Assembly: GCA_035550795.1 (NCBI GenBank)
Contig: DASZOL010000049.1
Coordinates: 3,720-67,719 of the forward strand
Length of the DNA stretch: 64,000 bases
From: DASRDR01 sp035550795
GTDB lineage: Bacteria; Methylomirabilota; Methylomirabilia; Rokubacteriales; DASRDR01
Reading direction: 5' to 3'
Program-made: the position numbers and the translations under genes
Shown: one piece after another, positions 42,363 through 51,425 of the stretch
Position numbering within the stretch: the stretch's first letter is position 1
How the letters are laid out: the number at the start of each line of letters is the position of its first letter
Notes under the pieces: generated by a model
Database searches by the model: none
What the model was told of the DNA's origin: nothing
What the model saw: only the letters and a program-made list of their open reading frames with translations

Positions 42363-43900
42363 GCATGCCTCCGGGCCTTCTTGATGGCCCTCCGGTAGCA
42401 GGTGACGTACGACTCGGCCGAGGCGCCCCACGAGAAGTCGGCCGCCATGGCGTTCGCGACGAGGCGGCGCCAGGCCGCCGGGTCCGCGTGCGCGGCGAAT
42501 GCCCGCAGGAGCGTCGCGCTGCAGGCGTCGTCCGACAGCTCGTCGAACACGAATCCGGTGCCCTCGCCCGTCGTCGCGTCCCAGGGCCGCACGGTGTCGG
42601 CCAGGCCTCCGGTCCGGCGGACGACGGGCACCGTGCCGTAGCGAAGCGCGATGAGCTGGCCGAGCCCGCAGGGCTCGTAGCGCGATGGCATGAGGAACAC
42701 GTCCGCGCCCGCGTAGATCCGCCGGGCGAGCCGGTCGTCGAAGCCGATCCGGACGGCGACCGCCTCCGGATGCGTCTGCGCCAGCTCGGCGAGCTGGCGC
42801 TCCCAGGGCTCCTCGCCGGCGCCCAGCACCGCGAGCTGGCCTCCTGCGGCGCGGATGGCCGGGACCGCGCCGACGACCATGTCGAGCCCCTTCTGCTCCG
42901 CCAGCCGGCTCACGACCCCGACGAGCGGCGCGCGACCTCGGGGCTCCGGGAGGCCCAGCTCCTCGCGGAGCGCCGCCGTGCACGCGGCCTTTCCCCCCGG
43001 ATCGTCGCGGTCGAATCGCTTGGCGATCTCCGGGTCGGTCGCCGGGTTCCACACCGCGACGTCCAGACCGTTCAGGATGCCGACCAGGTCCGCGCTCCGC
43101 TCCCGCAGGATGCCGTCCATCCGCTCCCCGAACTCCGGGGTCTGAACCTCCCGGGCGTAGGTCGGACTGACCGTGGTCAGGATGTCGGCGAAGACGAGGC
43201 CGCCCTTGAGCAGCGAGAGGTGCCCGTAGAACTCGATCCCGGCCGGCGTGAAGAGGTCCCAGCCGAGCCCGGTCATCGGCAGGTCGTAGTGCCAGAACAC
43301 GCCCTGGTAGGCGAGGTTGTGGACCGTGAAGACCGTCGCCACGTCCGTGTACGCCGGCAGATCCCGGTAGAGCGTCTCCAGGTACACGGGGATGAGGCCG
43401 CACTGCCAGTCGTTCGCGTGAACGACGTCCGGAATCCACCCGACCGCCGGCAACGCCGCGAGGACGCTCCGGCAGAAGAAGACGTAGCGCTCGCAGTCGT
43501 CGCTCGCCCCGTAGAGCGCCGGGCGGTCGAAGTATCCGTCCTGACCCACGAAGTAGACCGGGGTCCCGTCGCCCAGGCGGCCCTCCAGGAGGGTCCCGTC
43601 GACGGTCCGGTCCGCCATCGGCACCGGCAGCCGCGGCACGGCGACGCGCAGCGCCCCGGCCGCTGTCTCGATCCCGGGATGCCGCGGCATCACGACGCGG
43701 ACGTCGTGACCGAGCCGCGCCAGCGCCTGCGGCAGGGCTCCCGCCACGTCGGCGAGGCCTCCGGTCTTGGCGAATGGCGCCACTTCGGCCGCGACCAGGA
43801 GCACGCGGAGCCCCTCGCGGGGGCTCTCGGAGGCCGGGCCCGGACGGACTGGCCGACTCACCGGTCCACCCCGGACCGGAGCGGCCGCGATCCGTCCCAC
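42359..43900 (-). CDS. glgA: Glycogen synthase (ADP-glucose type)
   Basis: A 513-residue GT5 glycogen synthase. The ADP-glucose binding motif KTGGLADVAGALP starts at Lys45. HANDWQCGLIPVYL, FTVHNLAYQGVFWHYDLP, VVSRLAEQKGLDMV and PSRYEPCGLGQLIALRYGT (C-terminal Glu-containing active-site motif) are present. The first 30 residues are a Pro/Arg-rich extension; GTG 43861 is an alternative start. The stop codon overlaps the glnB ATG, so glycogen synthesis and PII appear on one transcript. Confidence 0.94.
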   Translation of the reverse strand: MGRIAAAPVRGGPVSRPVRPGPASESPREGLRVLLVAAEVAPFAKTGGLADVAGALPQALARLGHDVRVVMPRHPGIETAAGALRVAVPRLPVPMADRTVDGTLLEGRLGDGTPVYFVGQDGYFDRPALYGASDDCERYVFFCRSVLAALPAVGWIPDVVHANDWQCGLIPVYLETLYRDLPAYTDVATVFTVHNLAYQGVFWHYDLPMTGLGWDLFTPAGIEFYGHLSLLKGGLVFADILTTVSPTYAREVQTPEFGERMDGILRERSADLVGILNGLDVAVWNPATDPEIAKRFDRDDPGGKAACTAALREELGLPEPRGRAPLVGVVSRLAEQKGLDMVVGAVPAIRAAGGQLAVLGAGEEPWERQLAELAQTHPEAVAVRIGFDDRLARRIYAGADVFLMPSRYEPCGLGQLIALRYGTVPVVRRTGGLADTVRPWDATTGEGTGFVFDELSDDACSATLLRAFAAHADPAAWRRLVANAMAADFSWGASAESYVTCYRRAIKKARRHA

Positions 43901-44048
43901 GGCCTCGCTCGAGGGGTCGCGATCAGGCAGCCTCGATCGGACGGCCTGCGGCCGGCGGCGGCCGGCGAGGGCCGGCGGCGGCCCGGAGCCTCGGCCCGCC
44001 TCACCGCATTGCTCAACGGAGCGGCGGTGAGGAGAGTCGGTTGGCGGC

Positions 44049-45659
44049 TCACTGCTCGACGATCGGGTACACCAGCGCGGTCACGTGCGAGCTGATGCGC
44101 TTGAGATTCGTGAGGACGTCCAGGTGGATCTCCGAGGTTTCCAAGGACTCGGCCAGCCCGGCCCGCAGGCGGTCGATGTGAGACTGCCGCAGCTCCCGCT
44201 CCCGCCGGCGCACCACCGGCCGCTGGTCCAGGACCTCCCGGGCCAGCGTGCGGTCGCTGGCCGTGACGGCGACGACTGCGCGCTCGAAGTTCTTCGCGAC
44301 GAGCGCGTGGAACTCCATGAGCTCCGCCTCGCCGGGCTCGGAGAAGCGGCGGCCCTGGTAGAGCTTCTTCCGCGCCAGCTCCATGAGGTTCTTGTCGATG
44401 ATGTCACCGATGTTCTCGAGGTTGCCGATGAAGCCGAGGAGCGCGATCTCCCGGCGCGCCAGGTCCTCGGTCATCGTCTGGCGATCGAGCCTCGTCAGGT
44501 ACAGCTTGACCTCCCGCTCGAGGTAGTCCACCTGGTCGTCGCGCCGCTCGACATCCTCGAGGAGCTCCTGGCTCCCGTTGCGAAAGACGACCGCGGCGTC
44601 CCGCAGCATCCCCTGGACGATGTCCGCCATCCGCGACGCCTCGCGGGACGCCTGGCCGATCGCGAGACTCGGCTGCACCATGAACCGCTCGTCGAGGTAG
44701 CGCGTGCGGAAGCGCTGCTCCTCCTCCGGCCGGTCCGGCACCGCCGCGGTGATCAGCCGGGCGGCGAGCGGCTGGAAGGGCAGGAACAGGAGCGAGATCG
44801 CCACGTTGAAGAACGTGTGGGCGTTGGCGATCTGGCGCGCCGGATCCGCCGCGCTCCCGGCCACGAGCGCGACGAACGGATCGAGGAACGGGAGCACGAT
44901 CGCCACCCCGAGCAGCTTGAACCCGATGTGCGCCACGGCCACGCGCCGCGCCTCCGTCGAGGAGCCGAGGGAGGCGGTGAGCGCGGTCACGCAGGTGCCG
45001 ATGTTGGCGCCCAGGACGAGCGGGAGCGCGCCCGGCAGCGTGAGGAGCCCGTGCGAGGCCAGCGCGATCACGAGCCCGATCGTGGCCGCCGAGGACGCCA
45101 CCAGGGCGGCGAAGGCCGCGGAGGCGGCGACGCCGAGGATGGGCGTCTCGGCGAAGGTGAGCAGCACCTGGGCGAGCAGGGCGTTGTCCTTGAGCGGCTC
45201 CATGCCCTCGATCATCAGCTTCAGCCCCAGGAAGATCAGCCCGAAGCCGAGGACGGCGTGACCGAGGTCCTTGAAAAGCCGCCGCTTGCCGAGGAAGGTC
45301 AGCGCGAAGCCGACGCCGACGAACAGGAGCGCGTAGTCGTAGATCTTGAAGGCGAGCAGCTGGACGGTGAACGTCGTCCCGATGTCGGCGCCCAGGATGA
45401 TGCCCATCGCCTGGTAGAGGGAGAGGAGCCCGGCCTGCACGAACCCGATCACCATGATCGTGGTCGCGGTCGACGACTGGATGAGGGCGGTCGCTCCCGC
45501 GCCGGTCAGGAGCGCCGTGAACCGGTTCGCCGTCAGGTGGGTCAGCACCTGGCGCAGCCGGGCGCCGGCCACGCGCTGGAGCCCGTCGCCGGTGTGCTGC
45601 ATCCCGTAGAGGAGCAGCGCCATCCCTCCCAGAAGGACGATGAGGAGCCGCGACGTCAC
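44049..45659 (-). CDS. Na+/phosphate cotransporter with PhoU-like domain
   Basis: A 536-residue inner-membrane NptA/PhoU-type symporter. Two inverted repeats carry ALIQSSTATTIMVIGF and VASSAATIGLVIALASHG, the first with the QSS motif of Na/Pi transporters. TM segments run to about 330; then a cytosolic PhoU-like helical domain (about 345-530) with long amphipathic helices, e.g. RRDDQVDYLEREVKLYLTRL. The start is GTG 45659, overlapping the phosphatase stop by four bases (GTGA). The much longer frame up to 45968 runs through the phosphatase gene and is not used. Role is sodium-driven phosphate uptake or efflux. Confidence 0.9.
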   Translation of the reverse strand: MTSRLLIVLLGGMALLLYGMQHTGDGLQRVAGARLRQVLTHLTANRFTALLTGAGATALIQSSTATTIMVIGFVQAGLLSLYQAMGIILGADIGTTFTVQLLAFKIYDYALLFVGVGFALTFLGKRRLFKDLGHAVLGFGLIFLGLKLMIEGMEPLKDNALLAQVLLTFAETPILGVAASAAFAALVASSAATIGLVIALASHGLLTLPGALPLVLGANIGTCVTALTASLGSSTEARRVAVAHIGFKLLGVAIVLPFLDPFVALVAGSAADPARQIANAHTFFNVAISLLFLPFQPLAARLITAAVPDRPEEEQRFRTRYLDERFMVQPSLAIGQASREASRMADIVQGMLRDAAVVFRNGSQELLEDVERRDDQVDYLEREVKLYLTRLDRQTMTEDLARREIALLGFIGNLENIGDIIDKNLMELARKKLYQGRRFSEPGEAELMEFHALVAKNFERAVVAVTASDRTLAREVLDQRPVVRRRERELRQSHIDRLRAGLAESLETSEIHLDVLTNLKRISSHVTALVYPIVEQ

Positions 45660-46282
45660 GGGGCGACGCCCTCGACGGCGCTCTCGGCGCTGAGGTGGCC
45701 GATCTCGTTGATCCCCAGGACGCGGCCCCCGGGCAGGGTCGCCCGGGTGATCGACGCGTTGCCCAGCCGCACCTCCCAGATCGAGTCGAGGGGCCGCCCG
45801 AGCCAGCCGCAGAGCGCGCTGGCGATCACGCCCCCGTGGGAGACGACCAGCACGCGGCCGGCGGGGTGGCGCGCGCAGAGGCCCTGGAACGCGGCCCCGA
45901 CCCGCTCGGCCAGGCTCGCGATGGGCTCGCCGCCGGGGGGCGCGTGGCCCGTGGGGACCTTGAGCCATCGCCGGTAGCGCTCCCCGTCGTCCGCCAGCAC
46001 CGTCTCGATGGTGAGCCCCTCCCAGCTCCCGAGCCCCAGCTCCCGGAGATCGTCGACCGGGACGGGGTCGAGGCCGACGACGGGGCCGCAGACGGCGGCG
46101 GTGTCGCGCGCCCGGCGCAGCGGGCTCGTGTAGAGCGCGTGGAACCGCGTCCGGGCCAGCTCGACGGCGAGGGCCGCCGCCTGGGACCGGCCGCGGGCCG
46201 ACAGCGGTGCATCGAGCCCACCCTGGAAGCGCCTGGCCGAGTTCCAGGTGGATTCGCCGTGCCGCACCAGCCAGATCTCCAT
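45656..46282 (-). CDS. Histidine phosphatase family protein
   Basis: A 208-residue phosphoglycerate-mutase-like phosphatase. The catalytic RHG motif is LVRHGESTWN (5-14), with His8 as nucleophile. SPLRRARDTA supplies the conserved Arg and SHGGVI the second catalytic His. Close relatives include CobC-like alpha-ribazole phosphatases and broad sugar phosphatases; no cobalamin gene is nearby, so the substrate is open. ATG 46282 lies ten bases after the gltX stop. Confidence 0.88.
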   Translation of the reverse strand: MEIWLVRHGESTWNSARRFQGGLDAPLSARGRSQAAALAVELARTRFHALYTSPLRRARDTAAVCGPVVGLDPVPVDDLRELGLGSWEGLTIETVLADDGERYRRWLKVPTGHAPPGGEPIASLAERVGAAFQGLCARHPAGRVLVVSHGGVIASALCGWLGRPLDSIWEVRLGNASITRATLPGGRVLGINEIGHLSAESAVEGVAP

Positions 46283-46292
46283 GCCGGTCCGG

Positions 46293-47744
46293 CTAAGCTC
46301 CGGGGACCGCCTGCCGGAGCGCGCGCAGACGCCGGAGGGCCTCGTCGCGGCCCAGATCCGCCATCACGCCGAACAGGGGCGGGCTCGCCATCCGCCCGGT
46401 GAGGGCGAGCCGCACCGGCTGGGCAAGGTCGACCAGCTTCACCTCGAGCTCGGAGGCGAGCTGGCGGAAGGCCCCTTCCAGGGTCGCCGCGTCCCACGCA
46501 TCAAGCCCGTCGAGCCGCCGGAGCAGCCGGTCGAGGTGGGCGGCGGTGGCAGGCCTGAGGAGCTTCCCGGCCGCCACGGGATCGTAGCCGGTGGGGGCCA
46601 CGAAGTAGAACCGCCCCTGCTCGGCCATCTCGGCCAGCGTCCTGGTCCGCTCGCCAAGGTTCACGACCGTGGCCAGGAGCAGCTCTTCCCGCGGCGCCGC
46701 GATGCCGAGCCGCTCGACGTAGGGGGCGAGCTCCTGGGTCGCGAGGCGCCTCCGCCCCTCGGGATCCTCGGCGAGCTTCTTCATCCAGACCTGGTTGAGC
46801 CACTCGAGCTTCACGCGGTCGAAGATGGCCGGCGTCGAGCCGACCTGCCGGATGTCGAAGAGCCGCACCAGCTCGTCCCGCGTGAAGATCTCCTGGTCGC
46901 CGTGGGCCCAGCCGAGGCGCGCGAAATAGTTGACCATCGCCTGGGCCAGGAAGCCCTCGTCCCGGAACGCGAGCACGGACGTCGCTCCGTGGCGCTTGGA
47001 CAGGCGCTTCCGGTCGGGACCCAGGATCATCGGGATGTGGGCGAACACCGGCTGCGGATAGCCGAGCGCCTCGTAGCAGAGGATCTGCTTCGGCGTGTTC
47101 GAGAGGTGGTCGTTGCCCCGGATCACGTGCGTGATCTTCATCGTCACGTCGTCGACGACCACGCAGAAGTTGTAGGTGGGCGTCCCGTCGGACCGGACGA
47201 GGATCCAGTCGTCCAGCGTCGCGCGATCGAACGCGACATCCCCGTGGATCAGGTCGGGAACGATCGTCGTGCCGGTGTCGGGGATCCGGAGCCGCAGGGC
47301 CGCGGGCACGCCGGGACGCGGCGCGGCGTCGCGGCAGCGGCCGTCGTAGCGGAACGTCTCCCCGCGCGCCTGGGCGGCCTCGCGGCGCGCGTCGAGATCG
47401 TCCGGCGTGCAGTAGCAGCGATAGGCCCGTCCCTCGATGAGCAGGCGCGCGGCGTGGGCCCGGTAGGTCTCCAGGCGGCTCGTCTGCCGGAAGTACCCTG
47501 CGTACGCTCCGTCGTCCTCGGGACCCTCGCGGTCCCAGTCGAGACCGAGCCACGTCATCGCGTCCAGGATCTGGTGGATCGCCTCGTCCGTCGATCGATC
47601 GCGATCGGTGTCCTCGATCCGGAGCAGTGAGGCCCCGCCGTGATGCCGGGCGAAGAGCCAGTTGAACAGGGCCGTTCGCGCGCCTCCGACGTGGAGATGC
47701 CCGGTGGGGCTCGGCGCAAAGCGAACGCGGACGGATTCGGCCAT
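46293..47744 (-). CDS. gltX: Glutamyl-tRNA synthetase
   Basis: A 483-residue class I GluRS. The HIGH-type motif is PSPTGHLHVGGAR (about 11-23) and the KMSKS-type loop reads KRLSKRHGA near 245. RIEDTDRDRS and the C-terminal anticodon-binding helical domain are complete. It may be discriminating or non-discriminating; this cannot be judged from the sequence alone. ATG 47744 is chosen: the frame upstream is open to 48563 but antisense to another gene. A promoter directly precedes the ATG. First gene of gltX-phosphatase-Na/Pi transporter. Confidence 0.96.
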   Translation of the reverse strand: MAESVRVRFAPSPTGHLHVGGARTALFNWLFARHHGGASLLRIEDTDRDRSTDEAIHQILDAMTWLGLDWDREGPEDDGAYAGYFRQTSRLETYRAHAARLLIEGRAYRCYCTPDDLDARREAAQARGETFRYDGRCRDAAPRPGVPAALRLRIPDTGTTIVPDLIHGDVAFDRATLDDWILVRSDGTPTYNFCVVVDDVTMKITHVIRGNDHLSNTPKQILCYEALGYPQPVFAHIPMILGPDRKRLSKRHGATSVLAFRDEGFLAQAMVNYFARLGWAHGDQEIFTRDELVRLFDIRQVGSTPAIFDRVKLEWLNQVWMKKLAEDPEGRRRLATQELAPYVERLGIAAPREELLLATVVNLGERTRTLAEMAEQGRFYFVAPTGYDPVAAGKLLRPATAAHLDRLLRRLDGLDAWDAATLEGAFRQLASELEVKLVDLAQPVRLALTGRMASPPLFGVMADLGRDEALRRLRALRQAVPGA

Positions 47745-47752
47745 AACACACG

Positions 47753-47782
47753 ATTTTATAGGAAGCTGGCCCTCGCTCTCAA
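47753..47782 (-). promoter_or_regulatory. Promoter of gltX
   Basis: On the minus strand TTGAGA (47777-47782) is followed by TATAAAAT (47753-47760). It can be read as a 16-base spacer to TATAAA or an 18-base spacer to TAAAAT. The -10 ends eight bases before the ATG, so the mRNA should start at or very near the start codon. Confidence 0.65.
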
Positions 47783-47836
47783 GGAAGCGGACTCCGGCGC
47801 CCCGTCCACCCCGGCCCGCCGGTCCCGGGCGGCCGG

Positions 47837-48910
47837 TCAGTAGCGGGCGAAGAGCCGCCCCCAGCCGGTCCCGGCGAAGGCCCGGATGCGCCTTCGTCCC
47901 ACGGTCGGATACCAGAGGCCGTCGTGGTAGACGTTGGAGGCGAACGGGGCCCAGACCACCAGGGGCGAGTGGAGCAGGAGGCGCTTGAGGGGCTGAAGGG
48001 GGCCCTTCCGGATCAGCTGATCCCCCCAGATCACGAGACTCCGAGAGGTCTGGCAGCGGAAGTTCACGCCGGCCACGTCGTCGCCAACCAGCTCGATCTC
48101 CCGCGGATCGGCCACCCCGAGCCCCCGGTCGTGGGCCATCCGCAGGTAGGGGATGGCGAGCGGGTCGTAGCCCATGAGGCGCGCCGCGATCGCGTCGATC
48201 GCCACCGAGTCGGCCGAGGCGAGGATGAGGTTTCCCTCGCGCGGCAGCATCGTGCGGGGGCCCGCCCCGTCCCCCACCACGGTGCCGTCCATCACGGCGA
48301 AGACGCCCGGGTGCAGCTCGCGCTGCATGTAGAGCAGGTCGACGAGGACCTCGTGGATGAACTCGTGGGCGTAGTGCCGGACCTCCTTGAGGAGCCCCCC
48401 GAACGCATTCTTGATCGCGCCGGTGGTCGTCGAGTGGCCGTGCGTCTTCATCGTCGGCAGGTGGAGCACGTTCGCGCCGACGAACATCTTGGGGATCTCG
48501 ATTCCTTCCGGGAAGATGCGGTTCAGCTTGAGCAGCGGGCTCTTGAACGGATAGACCATCCACTCCACCTCAGGGAGCGGGATGAAGGGCAGGCCGTAGC
48601 GCTCCAGGACGGGCCCCCACTTGTTGGCCACGACGCCCTTGCGCGGGTCGGTGACGACGGTCTTGTTCTCGACGGGATGGATCCGCTCCGGCCGGTAGCC
48701 GTCCGCGATCAACGCGCGGACCACCCCGTCGAGCTGCCAGGGCTGCGTCGAGCACGCGGGGAAGTACTTGGTCCACGACAGGTTCAGCTTGAGGAGCAGC
48801 TCCCCGTTCCGGGGCAGGACCTCCTCGTAGCCGGCCAGCCGCATGACCCGACCGTAGTCGGCGACGACGCGGTCGGGGTCGGTGCGGAGAACGGCCACCC
48901 GGGCGGACAT
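47837..48910 (-). CDS. DUF362-domain protein
   Basis: A 357-residue protein of the DUF362 family, often found next to ferredoxin domains. LLLKLNLSWTKYFPACSTQP, GANVLHLPTMKTHGHSTTTG, AIKNAFGGLLKEVRH and ADSVAIDAIAARLMGYDP are family-like segments. No Fe-S ferredoxin Cys cluster is present in this copy. Function is unknown. ATG 48910 was chosen because an extended -10 (TGGTAACAT) lies seven bases before it and the longer frame to 49075 is low complexity. It is divergent from the peroxiredoxin gene. Confidence 0.82.
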   Translation of the reverse strand: MSARVAVLRTDPDRVVADYGRVMRLAGYEEVLPRNGELLLKLNLSWTKYFPACSTQPWQLDGVVRALIADGYRPERIHPVENKTVVTDPRKGVVANKWGPVLERYGLPFIPLPEVEWMVYPFKSPLLKLNRIFPEGIEIPKMFVGANVLHLPTMKTHGHSTTTGAIKNAFGGLLKEVRHYAHEFIHEVLVDLLYMQRELHPGVFAVMDGTVVGDGAGPRTMLPREGNLILASADSVAIDAIAARLMGYDPLAIPYLRMAHDRGLGVADPREIELVGDDVAGVNFRCQTSRSLVIWGDQLIRKGPLQPLKRLLLHSPLVVWAPFASNVYHDGLWYPTVGRRRIRAFAGTGWGRLFARY

Positions 48911-48917
48911 GCAAGAG

Positions 48918-48926
48918 ATGTTACCA
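48918..48926 (-). promoter_or_regulatory. Extended -10 element of the DUF362 gene
   Basis: The minus strand reads TGGTAACAT. It ends seven bases before the ATG, giving a leaderless transcript. No -35 is needed or seen. Confidence 0.5.
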
Positions 48927-49031
48927 CCCGCGTGCGCGTTCCGCGCACGGAGTGGCGGCGTCCGCCGCCCGCGGACCTCCTGCGGCTGATCGCCTCCGCC
49001 CAGCGACCGTGATCTCGAGGCGATGGCAGGC

Positions 49032-49060
49032 TTTACACGCCGGCGGCGGCTTTCTAGACT
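49032..49060 (+). promoter_or_regulatory. Promoter of the peroxiredoxin gene
   Basis: TTTACA (49032-49037), a 17-base spacer and TAGACT (49055-49060) make a reasonable sigma70 promoter. The -10 ends 17 bases before ATG 49078. Confidence 0.55.
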
Positions 49061-49077
49061 GCGGGACGGAACCACTC

Positions 49078-49605
49078 ATGATCGGGCTCAACGCGCCGGC
49101 ACCGGACGTCGCCCTCGAGGGCATCGCGGACGGGAAGGTCCGTCGCTTCCGGCTCTCGGACTTCCGCGGCCGGTGGCTGGTGCTCTTCTTCTATCCCGCG
49201 GACTTCACCTTCGTGTGCCCGACGGAGATCCGCGGCTTCCACGAGCGCCGGCTCGAGTTCGCCAAGCGGAACTGCGAGATTCTGGCCGTGAGCGTGGACG
49301 ACATCGACAGTCACCGCGCCTGGGCGGCCGAGCTCGGCGGGGTGGCGTTTCCTCTCCTGAGCGATCCGGGGCGTGACGCCGCCCGCGCGTACGGGGTCCT
49401 GAACGAGGCCGACGGCCGGGCGTTCCGCGCGACGTTCATCATCGACCCCGAGGGCCTGGTGGCCTACTTCGTGGTGAGCCCCATGAACGTGGGGCGGAGC
49501 GTGGACGAGACGCTTCGGGTGCTGGACGCGCTCCAGACGGGACGGCTCTGCCCGGCCGACTGGCATCCGGGCGAGCCGACGCTCGACCCGAGCCTCCGGT
49601 ACTAG
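49078..49605 (+). CDS. 2-Cys peroxiredoxin (AhpC/Prx1 type)
   Basis: A 175-residue thiol peroxidase that reduces H2O2 and organic peroxides. The peroxidatic Cys47 is in FTFVCPTE, and the resolving Cys158 lies in GRLCPADW near the C-terminus, as in typical 2-Cys enzymes. FRATFIIDPEGLVAYF and the late Arg are also typical. ATG 49078 is chosen over a longer frame from 48952, since it lies directly behind the promoter. The electron donor (AhpF or thioredoxin) is not encoded nearby. A VIT-like transporter gene follows 18 bases later. Confidence 0.92.
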   Translation: MIGLNAPAPDVALEGIADGKVRRFRLSDFRGRWLVLFFYPADFTFVCPTEIRGFHERRLEFAKRNCEILAVSVDDIDSHRAWAAELGGVAFPLLSDPGRDAARAYGVLNEADGRAFRATFIIDPEGLVAYFVVSPMNVGRSVDETLRVLDALQTGRLCPADWHPGEPTLDPSLRY

Positions 49606-49623
49606 GCCCCGGCGGAGCGCGCG

Positions 49624-50349
49624 GTGGCGACGCCCGCGAAGCTGGCGGCCCAGAAGCAGACCCTCGAGCGCAAGATCCGCGCGCGCGAGTTCGTCTTCGG
49701 CATCCAGGACGGGCTCCTCAGCACGGTCGGACTCCTGAGCGGGGTGTCGGCGGCGACCCATGACCGGTCGATCATCCTCCTGACGGGGATCGCCGCCGCG
49801 GTGACGGGCGGAGTGTCCATGGCAACCGGGTCCTACCTCGCGGCGCGGACCGAGCAGGAGATCTTCGCGAAGGAGCTGCTCGATCAGGAGCGCCTGGCGA
49901 GGACGCAGCCGTACCTGGCGCAGGAGGCCCTGCTCGAAGCGCTGGTCGACGAAGGGCTCGACCGGCCGTCGGCGTACCGGGTCGTCCAGCTCTTCTCCCG
50001 GCACCGGGATCTCCTCCTCCGCACCGTTCAGGAGAAGGTGCTGGGCCTCGGGTCCGCGGACATCTCGCACCCGGTAAAGGCCGGCTTGGTGATGTTCCTC
50101 TCGTTCGTCGTCGGCGCGGCGATCCCGCTCGGGCCCCTCGTGCTGGTGGGGGGCGAGGCCGCGCTGCCTCTCTCCTGGGCGCTCTCGATCGCCGTGCTGC
50201 TGGGCGTCGGGGTCCTCAAGGGCGTGCTCAGCGGCCGTCCCCTCCTTCGGTCCGGCCTGGAGTTCGCCTCGGTGGCGCTGGGCTCCGCGGTGGTCGGCTG
50301 GCTCGTCGGCACGCTCTTCCACTGGGGGTTCGGCGTTCCGGTGCCGTAG
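49624..50349 (+). CDS. VIT1/CCC1-family membrane protein
   Basis: A 241-residue membrane protein of the vacuolar iron transporter family, which moves Fe2+ or Mn2+ out of the cytosol. Segments FVFGIQDGLLSTVGLLSGVS, then TGGVSMATGSYLAARTEQEI match TM1-TM2 of the family. A cytosolic helical domain (about 75-145), rich in Glu, precedes three more membrane segments. The start is GTG 49624. Co-orientation with a peroxiredoxin 18 bases upstream suggests a shared role in metal and oxidative stress, by inference. Confidence 0.87.
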   Translation: MATPAKLAAQKQTLERKIRAREFVFGIQDGLLSTVGLLSGVSAATHDRSIILLTGIAAAVTGGVSMATGSYLAARTEQEIFAKELLDQERLARTQPYLAQEALLEALVDEGLDRPSAYRVVQLFSRHRDLLLRTVQEKVLGLGSADISHPVKAGLVMFLSFVVGAAIPLGPLVLVGGEAALPLSWALSIAVLLGVGVLKGVLSGRPLLRSGLEFASVALGSAVVGWLVGTLFHWGFGVPVP

Positions 50350-50447
50350 CAGCCTCCCGCCGGAGCCCCGCGCGCCCGGATCGGCGGGCCCCCCGCCCGG
50401 CGGCGGGAGCGGCGCCGGCGCCACTGGATCCCGGCCGACGGCCGGCG

Positions 50448-51323
50448 CTACCGCGCGACGTAGAGGATCAGGATGACCGTCGCGCCCCAGAGCGCGACGT
50501 CAAGCAGCAGCGCCCGGTCCGTCAGGAGATGCTCGGACGGATTCCCGCCGAGGTCCCGACGATAGAGGAGGTAGAGATAGCGGAAGATCCCGTAGAGGAC
50601 GAACGGGATCGTGACGGGCAATCGGGTGGTCCCGAGCCGCACCTGCGTGTCCGGCGCCATCGTGTAGAGGGCATACGCCATCAGTGTCGACGCGGTCACC
50701 ACCGCGATCATCTGGTCCAGGAGCTGGGGCGAGTACTCCGACAGGATCGGCCGGTGGTCGATCGCGCCCGCTTCGAGCGCGAGCAGCTCGTGGCGCCGCT
50801 TCCCGAAGGTGAGGAAGAGCGCGAGCAGGATCGTGCACAGGAGGAGCCAGGACGAGAGGGCAATGTCGAGCACGACCACCCCGGCCAGGGCGCGGAGCAC
50901 GAACCCTCCGGCGATGATGAGGGTGTCCACGATGACCACGTGCTTGAAGCCCATCGAGTACGCGGTGAGCAGGGCCGCGTAGGCGACGGCGACCGCACCG
51001 AACCGCGCCGACAGGAGGAACGCCACCACCGAGGCGCCGACGAGGAGGGAGATCCCGGCCGTGAGCGCCACCGTGGGCGGAAGGCGGCCCGAGGCGACGG
51101 GACGCTGGCGCTTCTGCGGATGGGCCCGATCGCGCTCGGCATCCATCACGTCGTTGATCAGGTACACGCCCCCCGAGAGAAGGCAGAACAGGAAGAACGC
51201 CAGCGCCGACCGTGCCACCAGCAGGGGCTCGTGGAGCCCCCGCGAGAAGACGAGGCCCGCGAAGACCAGCAGGTTCTTGGTCCATTGACGCGGTCGGAGC
51301 GACGCGAGGAGGGCGCCGAGCAC
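50448..51323 (-). CDS. UbiA-type prenyltransferase, decaprenyl-phosphate phosphoribosyltransferase-like
   Basis: A 291-residue intramembrane prenyltransferase with about nine helices. SLRPRQWTKNLLVFAGLVFS is the typical start of bacterial homologues of Mycobacterium Rv3806c. The first Asp-rich motif is NDVMDAERDR (57-66), followed by KRQRPVASGRL. YSMGFKHVVIVDTLIIAGGF and FGKRRHELLAL complete the family picture. Homologues transfer phosphoribose to polyprenyl phosphate for arabinan or related glycans. The start is GTG 51323, about 100 bases after a promoter. Last gene of the surface-glycan run. Confidence 0.88.
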   Translation of the reverse strand: MLGALLASLRPRQWTKNLLVFAGLVFSRGLHEPLLVARSALAFFLFCLLSGGVYLINDVMDAERDRAHPQKRQRPVASGRLPPTVALTAGISLLVGASVVAFLLSARFGAVAVAYAALLTAYSMGFKHVVIVDTLIIAGGFVLRALAGVVVLDIALSSWLLLCTILLALFLTFGKRRHELLALEAGAIDHRPILSEYSPQLLDQMIAVVTASTLMAYALYTMAPDTQVRLGTTRLPVTIPFVLYGIFRYLYLLYRRDLGGNPSEHLLTDRALLLDVALWGATVILILYVAR

Positions 51324-51335
51324 GCGGAGCCGCTC

Positions 51336-51416
51336 TTATCGCCCGTCGGCAACGCGCCGGACGGCGAGCGCGTGCCCGAGGGGCTCGCCGAGGGAGGCGC
51401 CCGCTCCGTCCGTCAT
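51336..51416 (-). CDS. Possible short upstream ORF before the UbiA-type gene
   Basis: ATG 51416 to TAA 51336-51338 encodes 26 residues beginning MTDGAGASLGEP. It starts nine bases after the -10 of the promoter at 51426-51455 and stops 12 bases before the prenyltransferase GTG. It may be a leaderless uORF or chance; its residues show no regulatory run of one amino acid. Confidence 0.3.
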   Translation of the reverse strand: MTDGAGASLGEPLGHALAVRRVADGR

Positions 51417-51425
51417 CGCCGCGCC

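Noticed and set aside
42024..43439. 471-codon frame ending in GlnB
   Set aside because: Only the last 112 codons are PII; the rest is a shadow of glgA, and ATG 42362 has its own ribosome binding site.
46293..48563. 756-codon gltX frame with a long N-terminal extension
   Set aside because: The extension is antisense to the DUF362 gene and low complexity; ATG 47744 directly follows a promoter.
50350..50447. Inverted repeats between the VIT-like and UbiA-type genes as a bidirectional terminator
   Set aside because: Short GC-only palindromes are common in this DNA and there is no T-run on either strand.
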